From the NCBI GenBank assembly GCA_008704415.1, contig VXIS01000015.1, positions 1 to 64,000 on the forward strand: a stretch of 64,000 bases of DNA, given 5' to 3'. Origin of the DNA: Sphaerosporella brunnea (lineage: Eukaryota; Ascomycota; Pezizomycetes; Pezizales; Pyronemataceae). The notes under the pieces were generated by a model. That model saw nothing but the letters and a program-made list of their open reading frames with translations. It had not been told where the DNA came from and did no database searches. Positions 9,490 to 20,600 of this stretch are shown piece by piece (the first letter of the stretch is position 1; the number at the start of each line of letters is the position of its first letter). The position numbers were made by a program, and so were the translations under genes.

Positions 9490-10210
9490 GCAGTTCGTGC
9501 TTGCAACGCCACGATAAACGGCACACCGAGTCAAGTGAAGCAGACACATCAAGAACGAATTCGCCACGACGAACGACACCACATTTGGAGGAAAGCTAAG
9601 CCCATTTGAGGGGACGGGAGGTTCCGCGGTTGTCCCATCTTTAAATTTCCGGCCTTCCGCTTCTCCACCCTTTCCCTCCCTCAACCTTCATCACCAACCA
9701 TCCTTCATCACCAACCATCCCTCAACACCAACAAGCCCCCATCAGCCATCACCCCGCTCGTTCCGCGCTCCACCCTTTGCCTGCCTGCGTGTGCCTGTTG
9801 CATTGACTTACTTTCGGCTGCACGTTTCTGTGCTCATCCAGGTGAGTTTCCACGCGCAGCAGAACAGTCAATTCCGCTGACATCGTGCTGCTTCTAGAGC
9901 TCGCTGGAGTTAACAGGCAGCGGAACGCGGCTGATCCCGCTACCCCATTCCCGCTGCTGCCCCCGTCAGTTTCCACTCATGCTTTTGCTGAACTTAGCTA
10001 ACTTTTCCCAGACCCAGGACTTCTACCAACGCAGCAAAGCTTCCCCGATTGTCTCCTTACAAGCAAGTCCGGCTTTGTTGTAAAGCGTGGTAGTATTTGT
10101 GGTGGTTTGTGATGGAGACGTTAGGTGCACGGACTGTAGCGGCAGTCGTCGTGTTGAATGTAGTGGGGCTTGTGTTTATCCTGTAGATCGGCTATATTGA
10201 AGAATTAACT

Positions 10211-10280
10211 GGCATTTATTGTGGCAATTATTGTGGCATCCATCGTGGCAAGCATCGTGGCATTTATCGTGGCATTTTTG
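10211..10280. repeat. 12-bp tandem array (GGCATTTATCGT-type), about 6 units
   Basis: Six consecutive 12-bp units starting GGCA and mostly ending CGT or TGT, with substitutions in the middle; the last unit is shortened. It abuts the 22-bp array that begins at 10281. Confidence 0.8.
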
Positions 10281-10521
10281 CACGAACATGTGGTGTAAAG
10301 GCCACGAACTCGTAGTTTAAAGGCCACGAACTGGTGGTTTAAAAGACACGAACTCGTAGTTTAAAGGCCACGAACTGGTGGTTTAAAAGACACGAACTCG
10401 TAGTTTAAAGGCCACGAACTGGTGGTTTAAAAGACACGAACTCGTGGTTTGAAAGACACGAACTCGTCGTTTGAAAGACACGAATTTGCAGTATAAAGGA
10501 CACGAACGCGCCATATAGCGC
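10281..10521. repeat. 22-bp minisatellite array, about 11 units
   Basis: Units of 22 bp beginning CACGAAC and ending in TTTAAAGGC or TTTAAAAGA. From the second to the seventh unit two variants alternate (CTCGTAG and CTGGTGG), giving a 44-bp higher-order period; later units diverge progressively towards 10521. The whole array is in phase without spacers, which excludes a CRISPR. Confidence 0.85.
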
Positions 10522-10620
10522 TTTAGTGAGTGGATGTCACTTTAGTGACACCACAGACGGCACCACAGACGGCACCATATACGTCCTGCTGTTTATACTA
10601 CAAATTATTGAACCCTAGGG

Positions 10621-11508
10621 TAACCTCTTCTCACGACGGGCTGGCTGCAGGGCTGCCAAGCACTTTCGACTGAGGTGAACCTGTCATGCAATCATCAGTT
10701 CGACCTAGTTACGTGGTAAACTGAAGAAACCGGAGAGCGTTTCTGTGTAGCTGTTGCTCCATTCCCATAGCGCATGATCCCTGCATCCGCTGGAAGCCCG
10801 CCAGCCAGCCCAACGTAAGCTGCAGCCCAAACAGCCCGCCCGTCTTATCGATCAGCCCGACGGGCGGGCTCGCTATTAGGAACACTGGCCACACATGCGT
10901 CCGCAGGCGCTGTTTCTCGGCGCAGTCGCCATAGTCGACGCACATCATTTCGGCCAACCGCTGTCGATCGATGGGACGGCGGGCAACTGTATCACGGGAT
11001 ACATATCCTCGCAAAATTTGTATGATGTCAAGCGCCGGGTGATATCCAATCTGTGTCCAATACACTGTCTGACCTGTGTTCGCAAACGTTGCTTTTCCGC
11101 GCGGCCGTCGTATTCGACGCCCTTCGGGTCCATCCTCCAATCTCGCCCACTAACGGCTATATAAAGCCGTCAATATCCTTGGGATTGCTCGGCCCCGGGG
11201 TGAATCCGACCAGCAGCAGTTTTCTGATTGTCCAGTGCAGGCTGAAATTGACCAAAATCAGGGGCCGGCGGTGCGGTTCTTGAAAACTTTAACGCCGCCA
11301 GAACCTAGGGCCGAAGCTCACGGGTTTCCCTGAGCAGATATTTAGAGTTCGGGTTGCGAACCGCAGAGGGAACTAGAATCCGGGGGCATCTTAATCATTG
11401 ATTGCAGTTTTAAAAAATTGAAAGATCGGGAGAGCATAATACCTACTGCATGTCCAGGCAAGTTGTATATCGTTTCAGCAGTTTCTGTAGCCGATATATA
11501 TTGACCTT
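10621..11508. other. Repeat-rich region without an intact gene
   Basis: Holds a third copy of the GC-rich repeat (10819-10887) and an imperfect 46-bp direct repeat (10896-10941 and 11075-11120, about 70% identical, many differences being C-to-T or G-to-A). No protein family is recognisable. Confidence 0.45.
10819..10887. repeat. GC-rich dispersed repeat, copy 3
   Basis: GCTGCAGCCCAAACAGCCC followed by ATCAGCCCGACGGGCGGGCT and ending in GGAACACTG, the same word order as copy 2 at 1081-1199. Confidence 0.55.
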
Positions 11509-11694
11509 CTACACGGCTAGCAAAGGCGGATAATTAAACCACGATAGGTATTTATTTTTGTCAGGAAAATGCTCGTGACAGAGCCATATGCGGTACATGA
11601 CTTCGAAATTCAAACTGTAGTATATCATTGCTGCCAATAGCCGGTAAAGCTCACAAACAGAAACTTGAACACTTTTGTTTTTTGAGTGCATCAA
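11509..11694 (-). pseudogene. Short transposase-like fragment, possibly PiggyBac N-terminal
   Basis: A 61-codon frame reading VSVCELYRLLAAMIYYSLNF resembles the E-(L/I)-x-x-(F/Y)-L-A-x-x-I-Y-M-G helix of fungal PiggyBac transposases. It ends at a stop after YPPLLAV. It is short and isolated, and the assignment is by eye. Confidence 0.3.
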
Positions 11695-11827
11695 GAGGAA
11701 CGCTATCCGCTTCCAGCCACTGACGGAAAATCCAGAACCAGCTTCCCGGAAGTCGCCCCAGTATATCCATATCGGATCCTGACGGGATTGTTACTACGTC
11801 CAGAGACTTAGTTTTCCCGGTGTTGAA

Positions 11828-12505
11828 ATGGCATCATCCCGTCGAATAATGCAAACCAAGCTCATTGTAAATCCTGCAGAAGAAGACTGGCTTCAGGTCA
11901 GCTTTAAAGAAAGAGAGAAAGGCGCTGGCATCCCGGTACTACCAATTTTTGACCGGGCATGCGATTACGGCACCCTATCTCAAGGAAAAGCTTCGCAAGA
12001 GCGACTCAGACGAGTGCTGATTCTGTCCTCGGGCAAACGGCAAAGCTGGGAACGCCTTTTCAAGGAATATGACCGGTGGCTCCCGCAGATTCGCGCGCTC
12101 CGGCGTTTGGTGGAGAAGGAGTTGGGTTGGAAGCACCTTCGGTGGCGGCCAGTTGCCGAGCTGCTCCGGGAGGAAAAGGCCACCCCTGCTATCCTGCAGT
12201 TCCTGCGGGGTACCAGGGTTGGGCAGGAGGTGGCAGTCGCTCAGGAGGAGGAGGATGATTCGTTATCCTCGCCGAGAGAGGAGTGGGAGGAAGAGAGTGA
12301 CCCGGTCCGGCATGCTATGGCTGTTTTCACGTTGTTACGGGCCTGTTTCTTTCCTTTGTCCTCCCTGCCTTTTTCCTTTTGTTTAGTACTTATGGTATTT
12401 TAGGTGGCTGCCGTTGACCCATGAGATAGCATCAATAAGGGGGCGGACAGGATAAGGGCGGGGATGTCATGATCGCTCGCGGTCACATACAGACAATAAA
12501 ATTGA
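11828..12505 (+). mobile_element. LINE-type element, copy 2, with the longest surviving ORF
   Basis: An ORF from the ATG at 11828 to 12403 (191 residues) appears to be the C-terminal part of a larger retroelement protein. It contains QSWERLFKEYDRWLPQIRA, then LLREEKATPAILQFLRGTR and an acidic tail. The same block (KATPxILQFLRxTKVGQ) is present in copies 3 and 4. The DNA after the ORF matches all other copies down to GACAATAAAATTGATTATTA and an A-rich tail. The 5' end is undefined. I infer a non-LTR retrotransposon from the shared 3' ends, A-rich tails and the target duplications of sister copies; no reverse transcriptase domain is visible. Confidence 0.6.
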
Positions 12506-12657
12506 TTATTAAAAAACAGATGGAAACCAAATCAAAGCAAAAAATAAACTAGTAAAGCTCAATGATGCCAACAACCCCCTCCCCTCCCTTCCCCGCTTTC
12601 CCCTCCATGGCCTCTACCTCATCACTCAAAAATGTATGTATATCAGAAAACTACCTA

Positions 12658-12900
12658 CTAGCAGAGACCCCGACCTTTGCAACGGGGACAAGGACCACCA
12701 AAGTCACGGACCACGCGGTTGGGAACCGTCTCCTTCTCATCCATGTTGAAAATCTTAGGGTTACGCTTGAACGGGGTTCCGGGCACCTCGAATGTATTCG
12801 TCATTTTCAAAATTTCGCAATTTTCGGTGTCGGAGCACAGTTGGTACACCCCGACGCACTTGTGGCCACAGGAACATAGGTATAGGGTATATTCGCACAT
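12658..12900 (-). CDS. Small cysteine-rich cytosolic-type protein
   Basis: 80-residue single-exon ORF with no signal peptide. The N-terminus MCEYTLYLCSCGHKC and the C-terminus GGPCPRCKGRGLC hold nine of its eleven cysteines, in two clusters (C-x-C-x3-C and C-x2-C), suggesting one shared metal site or two small zinc sites. The middle, with NTFEVPGTPF, is charged. Small proteins of this layout recur in ascomycete annotations as conserved hypotheticals, from memory. Intact coding sequence in a region of dead transposons supports a real gene. No function is known to me. Confidence 0.7.
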   Translation of the reverse strand: MCEYTLYLCSCGHKCVGVYQLCSDTENCEILKMTNTFEVPGTPFKRNPKIFNMDEKETVPNRVVRDFGGPCPRCKGRGLC

Positions 12901-13899
12901 TGTGTTGAGATTTTTTGGTGAGTTTTGATGTTGTTTTGTGGAGAGGAGAGAGAGAACGAGCCTCCCCTTTTTGTGTTGTACATCGAGCTATTGAAGCCAG
13001 CGCAATGGTTCATGGAAGGAGGCTGGAAATTCAATGTCTAAATTGAAGTTTACATGGAATCTAAATGATAGGGATATGGAAATACATCGTTGCGAGCCTC
13101 TTTAAACTAAAGGATTCTCGGGGAGTGCCTACTAAAGAAAAGAAAGGAAAAGGAAAGAGTGCGCAATCAACGCACAAGCGCACTGGGGTGTTGGAGGCCC
13201 ACTCCGCCCATCTTACAGGTAGCCAGATGGGAGATTACAAAGGTCGCGATTGTAGAATTTTGCTTTGATACCTAAGTCTCTTACTCAAGTTTAATTCAAC
13301 ATCGATCGGCATCTTGGACATATGGAGATCTTGGAAGCATGAGAGTCATTTCGGGTCAAAGTTGAGGGCATCTTGATCATTCACCGTTAAAATTTTCGAC
13401 TTCAACCAACATCCATCGCCGAAGACTCGGGCTTTCAGAAAGCAGAAAAAAAATAAGAAGAAGCCAGAAAGTTAAGAAGACATAGTACAAGCAACCCATA
13501 TCTAGAAAACAAAATCTCCATAAAGTGCCGATGTTGCAGATATTTTCTTTGTAGTTGTAGTTGTACTAGGTAGGTAGGTAGTAGTTGTAATTATAGTTGC
13601 ACTTCTCGTTATAGTTTTTTGTTATGGTGAGGGTAGCTTGTTGATGTATAGAAGGAAGATGGAAAGGGAGACACAAGACAGGCCTCGTTTGTAATGATGG
13701 TTCCAAGGTTCTTTTTAAAAGGTGCCCAACCATTGAATAAGTATTGTTCAATCTACCATACCTAGGGTGACTGCAAAGAGTTTTGTTTTCTGCCAGAGCG
13801 TTTGAGAACTGACCGTCCTTTGAGTTTATTTATCATTCAATCAATGTTGCTTATCGTCTTCTTGCTTTTTCCAGTGATGTCATGCAATTATGCGATGGT
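12901..13899. other. Intergenic region between the Cys-rich gene and LINE copy 3
   Basis: The first part is the Cys-rich gene's upstream DNA. Contains a purine-rich block (13128-13165), a TAGG tandem repeat near 13568-13581 and AT-rich DNA. No convincing ORF. Confidence 0.5.
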
Positions 13900-13916
13900 T
13901 CGAGCCAGCGATTTGT

Positions 13917-14276
13917 TTGTATTTGTTTGCAATCATGTTTATTGTCCATATTCAACTACAAACGATCATGATAGACCCCCCGCCCTTATCCGGTCCGCCC
14001 CCTTATTGATACTATCTCATGTGTCAGCTGCGGCCACCCGAACTACCAAAAGGAAAATATCGTAGAGAAGACAAAAGAAAGAAACAGGTCCGTAACAACA
14101 TGTAAAAGCCATAGCCACTAGGGCTGGATCACTCTTCGCCCTCTGATTCCTCTTCCGCCGATGATGGTGAGTCTGCCGCGGATTGTCCGACCTTGGTATT
14201 CCGCAGAAACTGCAGGATAGGCGGGGTAGCCTTCTCTTCCTGCAATTGACCGCCACCGCCATCCGCGGTGTTTCCA
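13917..14276 (-). mobile_element. LINE-type insertion, copy 3, with 17-bp target-site duplication
   Basis: The element is flanked by identical 17-mers TCGAGCCAGCGATTTGT at 13900-13916 and 14277-14293. On the minus strand it starts in the coding tail (EEKATPPILQFLRNTKVGQ, acidic residues, stop) and ends with GACAATAAACATGATTGCAAACAAATACAA, an A-rich tail adjoining the duplication. A 360-bp 5'-truncated copy with a long duplication and a 3' tail is what target-primed reverse transcription leaves. Confidence 0.85.
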
Positions 14277-14665
14277 TCGAGCCAGCGATTTGTAAGAGCT
14301 CGAATCTCTCCGCCCAGAAGTTCCGGAGCTTTGGTTCCTTGGCAGCTATTCTTATTGAAACCCCCTAACTTATTCGACAGTTCCCCTTATCTCTCCTTCT
14401 CCAGCTTTGAACACCAGCATCACATCAATCGACAGTTTCACAATCTCAGATCTCCACCCTTCCCCGCAACCTCCACTATAAACCCTTGCCTCGATAACTA
14501 GTCCCCGAACATGGTCGAGAAAGCAGGCTCTAGAGTATCCAACAGCCAATCCAGACGCGACATCGTTTCGGGCATTGCTTTTTCCTGTGAAACCTGAGAT
14601 CCGCCCCCGCTTTTATACCCCTCCCCACATTGGCAGCGCGTCTACAGAGGTCAACCAAGGCAACC

Positions 14666-15986
14666 ATGACTCGAATCAAGGCCCGGCAGTCCAAACCCAA
14701 CGAAAAAGAGATGTCCATACAGAGAGCACTGATTGAGAGGAGGGAGAAAGGCACGGCGCTGCGGGAGCTAGCTTTAAAACATGGAGTGCCCCGTTCCACA
14801 CTCAGTGACAGGCTTAATTAAGGGTGGCCACAGTAGGCGACAAGCTATGGAGGATTACCAAGCATTGAGCCCGGCTATCGAGCGAGAGGTGGTGAAGTGG
14901 TAGAGCAAATGGAGCGACCAACTTTCCTCCAAGATTAGGTCTCTCCAAGGCAACCTATCACTGCAAAGCTTGAACCTACATGGCTGCGAGGCTTCCTAGA
15001 CTGTCACCCCGAACTTTCTATCAAGTTTGCAGCGAAACTTGACCGTCAGCGGGCGTTGGCTAGTCAGCCTCAGGCTGCACCGATCCGTCAGTACTTCTGT
15101 GTCCTCGCCAACGTCGTGTAAAAGCATAAGATAAAGACCGAAACACCTACAATATGGATGAAAAAGGATTCCCGCTAGGCGACGGAAGCCGTGCAAAAGT
15201 GATTGCACGCCGCGGCATCCGACCATCCACTGAAACCCAAGATAGCTCTCGCGAATGGATTACTGTATCTACTCACCTCCTGCAGCCTCTTGACGTTGTG
15301 TTGTTCGGACCGCTTCAAAAGGCATACGGCGATGCGGTGGTACCTACACCAGGACAAGCAGAATGAGCATCACCAAAAAAAGACTTTTGGAGTTCTACTC
15401 TCTGGCGATGAAAAAGGCGTACAATATCAAGTCCGCTTGACGCTGGGCCGGCATTTGGCCTCGGAACCCTCACACCGTCATAGCCCCTCCTCCAGAAGCT
15501 TTCTCATACCGTACAACAAAGCTGCTGAAATCCACACACCAACCCGCGTCATGGCTTGGAAAACGCCTCAAAATCGCCGTCAGCTTCGGTACTAGACACA
15601 CGCAGCCATCAAAAGTTTGAAGGAGGGTGCTAGTAGTACAGCTACTAATAGCACAGCTACAGTAGCAGCCACTGGCATTGCTCTTCTCCGACGTCTCGCA
15701 CATCAGACCGAATCCGCCCTGACGCAATTTGAACTGGCTATTATTGAGAAGGAGAACATTCGCAGTCGCTACGCTGGAAATACAAAGGCCAAAGGCAGTC
15801 GTCAGAAGCTTACTAAAGTTCAGGTTGCAGACTGGGCCAAGTAAGTTCTCTCGCTCTGTGCTTCGATCACCGCTCATCCCTGCAGTTCTTTCGTCGCTCA
15901 AGCGGCGGACATTGATCAGTATTAGTGAAGCCAACGATGAATTAGTTCACGACGATGACAACGAGGAGTACGAGGAGGGCGAGTAG
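14666..15986 (+). pseudogene. pogo/Fot1-like transposase relic
   Basis: Pieces in changing frames give, in order: an N-terminal psq-type helix-turn-helix (IQRALIERREKG... GVPRSTLSDRL, 14666-14821); a CENP-B-type helix-turn-helix (WLRGFLDCHPELSIKF...DRQRA, about 14980-15065); the first catalytic block (MDEKGFPLGDGSRAKVIARRG, 15154 on); then, after an apparent internal deletion, the C-terminal block THLLQPLDV...GPLQKAYGDAV (15275-15350) and a C-terminal tail ending in an acidic run. Several stops and frameshifts interrupt it. Family: Tc1/mariner superfamily, pogo clade. Inactive. Confidence 0.75.
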
Positions 15987-16010
15987 GACGAGGAAGACGA
16001 CGAGCCCAAG

Positions 16011-16580
16011 TTGACCACGATGCAGCACAGGATTTTCATTCGAAGTTTGCTTAAACAACTCTTTAAAGAGGGCCCGGCAGTCCGGGGGTATCCCGACGAT
16101 TTGTCTGCAAGATTTATCAAAGTAGTGGGCGGGTGCGGGGCAGGGGGGGAAACAATTTTGCATCTACTAGTACACCAGACCCGATTCACCGGCGAGGACG
16201 GCTTCCACTTGGAAATTTACGGGTGGATTATGAAACATTGTCCGGACCTCTACCTGGTGAAAGACATTAACGGGAGGACCTTCCTGTCCCTTTCCTTTTC
16301 CAAAGACTCTTCTAGCAAATTCTTCAATTTTTTCTTGGAGAAATTCCCGATAGAAGCGTCTATGCTTTTTTATGTAAGTGGGAGCCACAAGTTCGGCCTG
16401 TCTTCGAGATGTTGATCAACCTCAAGCAAAGCAATGATGGGTACCTTCCGAAGCATGGCAAGGGAAACACGATGTTGCATCACCTTCTGAGCTATCTGGA
16501 CCTGTATAGCAATTCTCCGAAGTCGAGAAAACCGATTGAATGGGTTATCGAAATGATGCTGAGCATACCACCACCACATT
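16011..16580 (+). pseudogene. Ankyrin-like gene fragment interrupted by a Harbinger relic
   Basis: The frame 16011-16415 contains GGETILHLLVHQTRF and DLYLVKDINGRTFLSLSF, spacing and residues that suggest ankyrin-type helices. The frame then shifts near 16385-16400, and the continuation reads VFEMLINLKQSNDGYLP then GNTMLHHLLSYL, again ankyrin-like. From about 16580 the sequence becomes the antisense of a PIF/Harbinger transposase, so the gene has lost its 3' end there. An intron of only ~35 nt instead of a frameshift is possible but unlikely. Confidence 0.4.
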
Positions 16581-16970
16581 ACATATCGAAGTTACAGACT
16601 GCCATTAAATTTTGCGACAGGTAGCCTTTTCGATCGCGATACGGATCCTTCTCCTTCTCCGGAATTGTTGATGATATTTGTGTTCCATCCACCGCCCCCA
16701 ATGCGTCTTCAGAGAACGGAAAGAACCGGGGGTTTGTGCGGTAACATTTCGGACGCTTGAGGGTACAATGAGACCTCAACTTTGTAGAGTTTCAGCAAGG
16801 CATCCAGTACTCGATGAAAGTGACTGCAGCAGAGGTCTTCCCCAGTTCTTTAATATACTCGTCAGCTTGGAGGTGCGACATGGCTCTTTATTGTACATCC
16901 AGGCCACTTCTTGTGCGGCTGCTACAGCCATCTGACGGAGAAAGCGCGTGTCCAAAAGCGACGGCATTTT
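16580..16970 (-). pseudogene. PIF/Harbinger transposase relic
   Basis: On the minus strand, VAWMYNKEPCRTSKLT (near 16880-16930) matches the N-terminal Tyr-x-Lys-x-Pro...Thr-Ser block of HARBI1-like transposases. After a deletion, NPRFFPFSEDALGAVDGTQI (16640-16730) is the first catalytic block (A-x-D-G-T-x-I), followed by YRDRKGYLSQNLMAVCNFD, the conserved R-K-G-x-x-S-Q-N-x-x-A-x-C-x-F-D block. Stops and frame changes show it is dead. Confidence 0.7.
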
Positions 16971-17678
16971 TTTCTCGACAGTGGACCGAGCGCAGCGTAT
17001 GGTTAACTGTGCGGGCGTAAGGGCGTTGAATTTGTAGGCGATTTGGTGTTGTGGTGGATGACGGGCGGGCGGTGTTCAGTGTTCACGGGCATGTTGGGCT
17101 GGGAATCGCGCGAAAACTCACAAAAAAGTAGCTCAGACCTGTTTTTTTTTTTGTTTTTTTTTTGTCTCGTTTTTTGACGAGAATTCGCATTGAAACGTCC
17201 GTTTTTACCATCGTGGGACGCGTCGCCAAACGGTGGTGGCGGCTCGGGGGCCTTGTGTTCGTTTTGTTTATTCGTTCATTTTGAACGATTTTGATTTTTT
17301 TTTGTTGATTTTTCCTTCGCTGATGATATCTTTGTTGGTGATATTTGCTGATTTTTTTCTCTTTTTTTTTTTTACTGGGGGTTTGAGAAATATTTGTAAC
17401 CAACTTCATGATGATATCTATTATTCGGACGTTTGTGTGGCGTTTTTCGTCAACTGTTTGCACACGGCTGAACAATAGTTAGAGTCCATCATTTTGCTGC
17501 TTTTAAACCCTCCCCTTTTTTTACAATAGTACTTAAAGTACTTCCTATAACATATCCATCCAACTATGATACACTGACCTAGCTACCGGTATCTCTCTAG
17601 ACCAACCCAATATACAAGAAAAAACAAAAATCGCAAATCCTAAACACAAACGCCGTATAAAAATACACTCCGCCCTAC
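16971..17678. other. AT-rich intergenic DNA with T-runs; 3' flank of the RNase II-like gene
   Basis: T-rich runs on the plus strand at 17141-17163, 17296-17304 and 17362-17373 produce spurious Lys-rich frames on the minus strand. No gene seen. Confidence 0.6.
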
Positions 17679-20600
17679 TTATTTAAGCTTCAACCCCCTC
17701 CGCGCAATAATGCCCTGACTCTTAAATATAACCACCCTCTCACCGAGTCTAGCCTCCTCAATCGTAACCGCAATCTTATCACCACTCTCCACCGCGGACG
17801 CCTCCTTAATCCCCGAAAACTGCACCTTCGCCATAACCGCAAGTTCCTGGACGAAGCCGACACTGGGAGTGGGCCACAACTTCCTCTCGGTGATTGTCAT
17901 AGTAAGTTTCTTCGGAATCTGTCGCTTGGCCTCGGTGGGGCTGGCAAGGAGGCGATGATATGCGATGGTACTCCAGAAGCGCGAGGTCTCGTTCATTCCA
18001 AAGTTCGCCATTCGCTCTCTCATGTCGATAGCGGGTAGGAGGGCCGCAAGCTTTTCCTTCGGGAAAGGGAGCGGTTGGCCGAGGAGGTGAGCTTGCAGAT
18101 TCCAGTGCGCTACCATGTCCGCGTACCGACGGAGGGGGGATGTGGCTTTAACGTAGCCTTCCGGCAATCCCAGAAGGCGGTGAGGGCCAGGCTCGATAAG
18201 TAGCCTGCTGAAGCCGATAAGCAGGTAGACGTTGAGGTCGTCGATGACGCTTTTCTCCGCTAAACCGAATTCGTCGCGGGTGGGCATGATTTCCTCCGCG
18301 AAGTACTTGACGATTTCCGGGCGGTCGCGGTTGTACTCCAGCGTGCGGTATGGCATGGGGATGTTGTTTTCTGTGGCGTATTTAGAAACGATGGTATTGG
18401 CAAGGATCATGAACTCGGCGATCAAGTCGCCGGGGCCGCGCACATCCGGTTGCTGGTCGATTAGGAGCTGCATATCCGGGAAGCCGCGGTAGAGGATCGG
18501 GAACGGAGACTGGAGATCCGCCGACGACGAGAGGGCACCAAATTCGGGCGAGAGCTTGTATTCATACACCACGTTGCGCAGCGAGATCATGCCGGCTTTC
18601 GCGCGGCGCTTCATCAATGCCAAGAAACACTGCTTCGCGAGGGCGAGGGTGGAAATGTCTTCTTTACTGAGAGAGGCTACGTTCGCCGTTTCCAGTGGCG
18701 GCTTGGTATACGGCATGTCGCCGACTGTGATGACCTTTTTGGCGACTCTCTTCATGCCGAGGATGTGGCCGAGCTCGTCATACGTGAGGCGCTGCACGTT
18801 GTTCACCTTGCCGGGCTGGACCTTGTAGTCGAGGATTTCACCCGTTTCGTTGTTGATCTTGGTGCTGATGGTGAATACCGGGGCGCCGGGGGAGACACCG
18901 AGGTTTTCCGAGATCGGCTTGGGAAGCATTCGGAAGACAAGCGGGTGCATGTACTTGGTCACCATTCGGTTCTCCGCAACCTTCGAGATGGCATGGTCGG
19001 GCGTGAGGTATCCGGTGGGATTGGCGATGTGGACGTGTATCCACGTTTCGGTCTTGCTGACCCACTCAATCGAGAAACCGTCGTCGATTTCTTGCGCAGT
19101 AGCGTCGTCAACGCAGAAAACTTTGGCGGCGCCCCAGTCGTGTCGGATGCTAGCCAGATTATCCTGCAGTCCCAACGATTCCAGCGGCTTCTCCTCGACC
19201 TTCAGCAGGTAGGCCTCGTCTGCGTCCGCCTGTTGTGATGTGTTGTATCCGGGCAATGCCTGGCCTACTTGATGCAACGATACGTTCTCCCAAGGAGAGT
19301 ATGCACCAATCTCGGTCAAGAAGTCGTACGTGGTGCTACCGTCCAAATGCTTTCCTGGATATCTGTTCGTCTGCCGCAGGATATATGGCACAAGACCCTC
19401 AATCGGCGTCTGCTGAAGACCATACGCCTTCATTCGCGCCTTCAGGAAGTCGATGAACATCCTATCAGCTTTGGTCCACTTCATTTCCGGCAACTCGACA
19501 CGCTCCGCCGTCACCCCGGGCGTCTCAGACTTTGCTTTCCGCAAGCTGCGCGAGAGATCAATAAGGTGCCTCGCCTTCTGCACAAACTCCTTCATCTCGC
19601 CTTGAACCTTCGATCCGACACCCCTGGTATCAAACACCACCGAGCTCTTACGAACCCATTCAGTGACGGAATCCACCATCTCGAGCTCCTTCTTGCTGCG
19701 GATCTGGAACTTTTGCGTGATCCTGTGGAAACCTCTGTCACCAACGTATCGCAGTCCGTCTCCCATCAGCGCGAGATGGGTAGCGTATATCTCGGTCTTC
19801 AACAGGTTCGGCCCAAACACCATTGCCGCCGCCTCACCGGTCGTGATGGTACGGGTCTCGGTCTCATGTGCCAATCGATCGTACAGCCCCTCCAATTGCT
19901 TGTAATAGGTACTCTGTAGTGTGCGTGCCTCAAGCAAGAAGTCACGGACCGGGCGAACCAGTGGCATAACCACGTCTCTGGACGTGACCACGCCGTCCTC
20001 AGTGGTACCACCGCGGGAAGCCTCGAACTGCTCAACCCTCTCGTAGTACCGCACAAAGTCGTTGATAGCCTCGGCATTGGTAAATCCGGGCACATGGAAC
20101 GAGACTCGGGCGTTGAAAATCTGCCGTACCGTACCGTGGGGTGTCAAGAAGTCTCCAGTGGGTTGTCCTTTAGTATCTCGCATGTAGATTCCCATATCGA
20201 TCCCATTAGGAGTCCTGTACCGTATCATAAATAAGTACTTATCCCCCACCAGGACAACAAGGAGTGCCAACAAACCTCAACTCGCACAAATCACCCCTCT
20301 GGATCCTCTGATACCCCGCGAACCCCTCACCCCCCTCCACCCCCTGCCCAAAATCCGGCAAATCCATAGCCTCATCCAAGTCTTCGCCCTGATTGCGCTC
20401 GTTGAGCTTGATCAACCCCGACGCATCTACCTCTCTGCCTGAGACCGTGGCCCGCTCTCGCGCTTCCAGCGTCTCCTTCTCTTTCTTCATGAAGCGCTGG
20501 CGCGCAGAGTTCGGGTCGACCAGGACCCGGACGCCATTGATGAATCTGTAGGTATTGGCGGAGCTGGAGGTGGTGCTGTCGGGGTTGCTGGGAGGGAGTT

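Larger units (their letters stand above)
9219..10620. mobile_element. TIR element loaded with minisatellites (1.4 kb)
   Basis: The ends are inverted copies: CCCTAGGGTACAATATTTTG at 9219-9238 and the reverse complement of 10601-10620 (CCCTAGGGTTCAATAATTTG). TAAC lies just outside both ends (9215-9218, 10621-10624), a likely 4-bp target duplication. The first eight bases are themselves a palindrome. Inside are a 70-bp direct repeat, a 12-bp array and a 22-bp array (listed separately), most based on the words TTTAAACTAC and CACGA. No transposase is visible. CCC-starting TIRs are known from PiggyBac-like elements, but TAAC is not TTAA, so the superfamily stays open. Confidence 0.65.

Noticed and set aside
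10281..10521. Regular 22-bp repeats as a CRISPR array
   Set aside because: The units are contiguous without unique spacers, alternate between two variants, and the host is eukaryotic; this is a minisatellite.
17083..17475. 130-codon Lys-rich minus-strand ORF
   Set aside because: Composition comes from T-runs on the plus strand; no domain.
20215..20275. Frameshift in the RNase II-like gene
   Set aside because: A 61-nt GT-AG intron joins the two frames exactly in phase, so no damage needs to be assumed.
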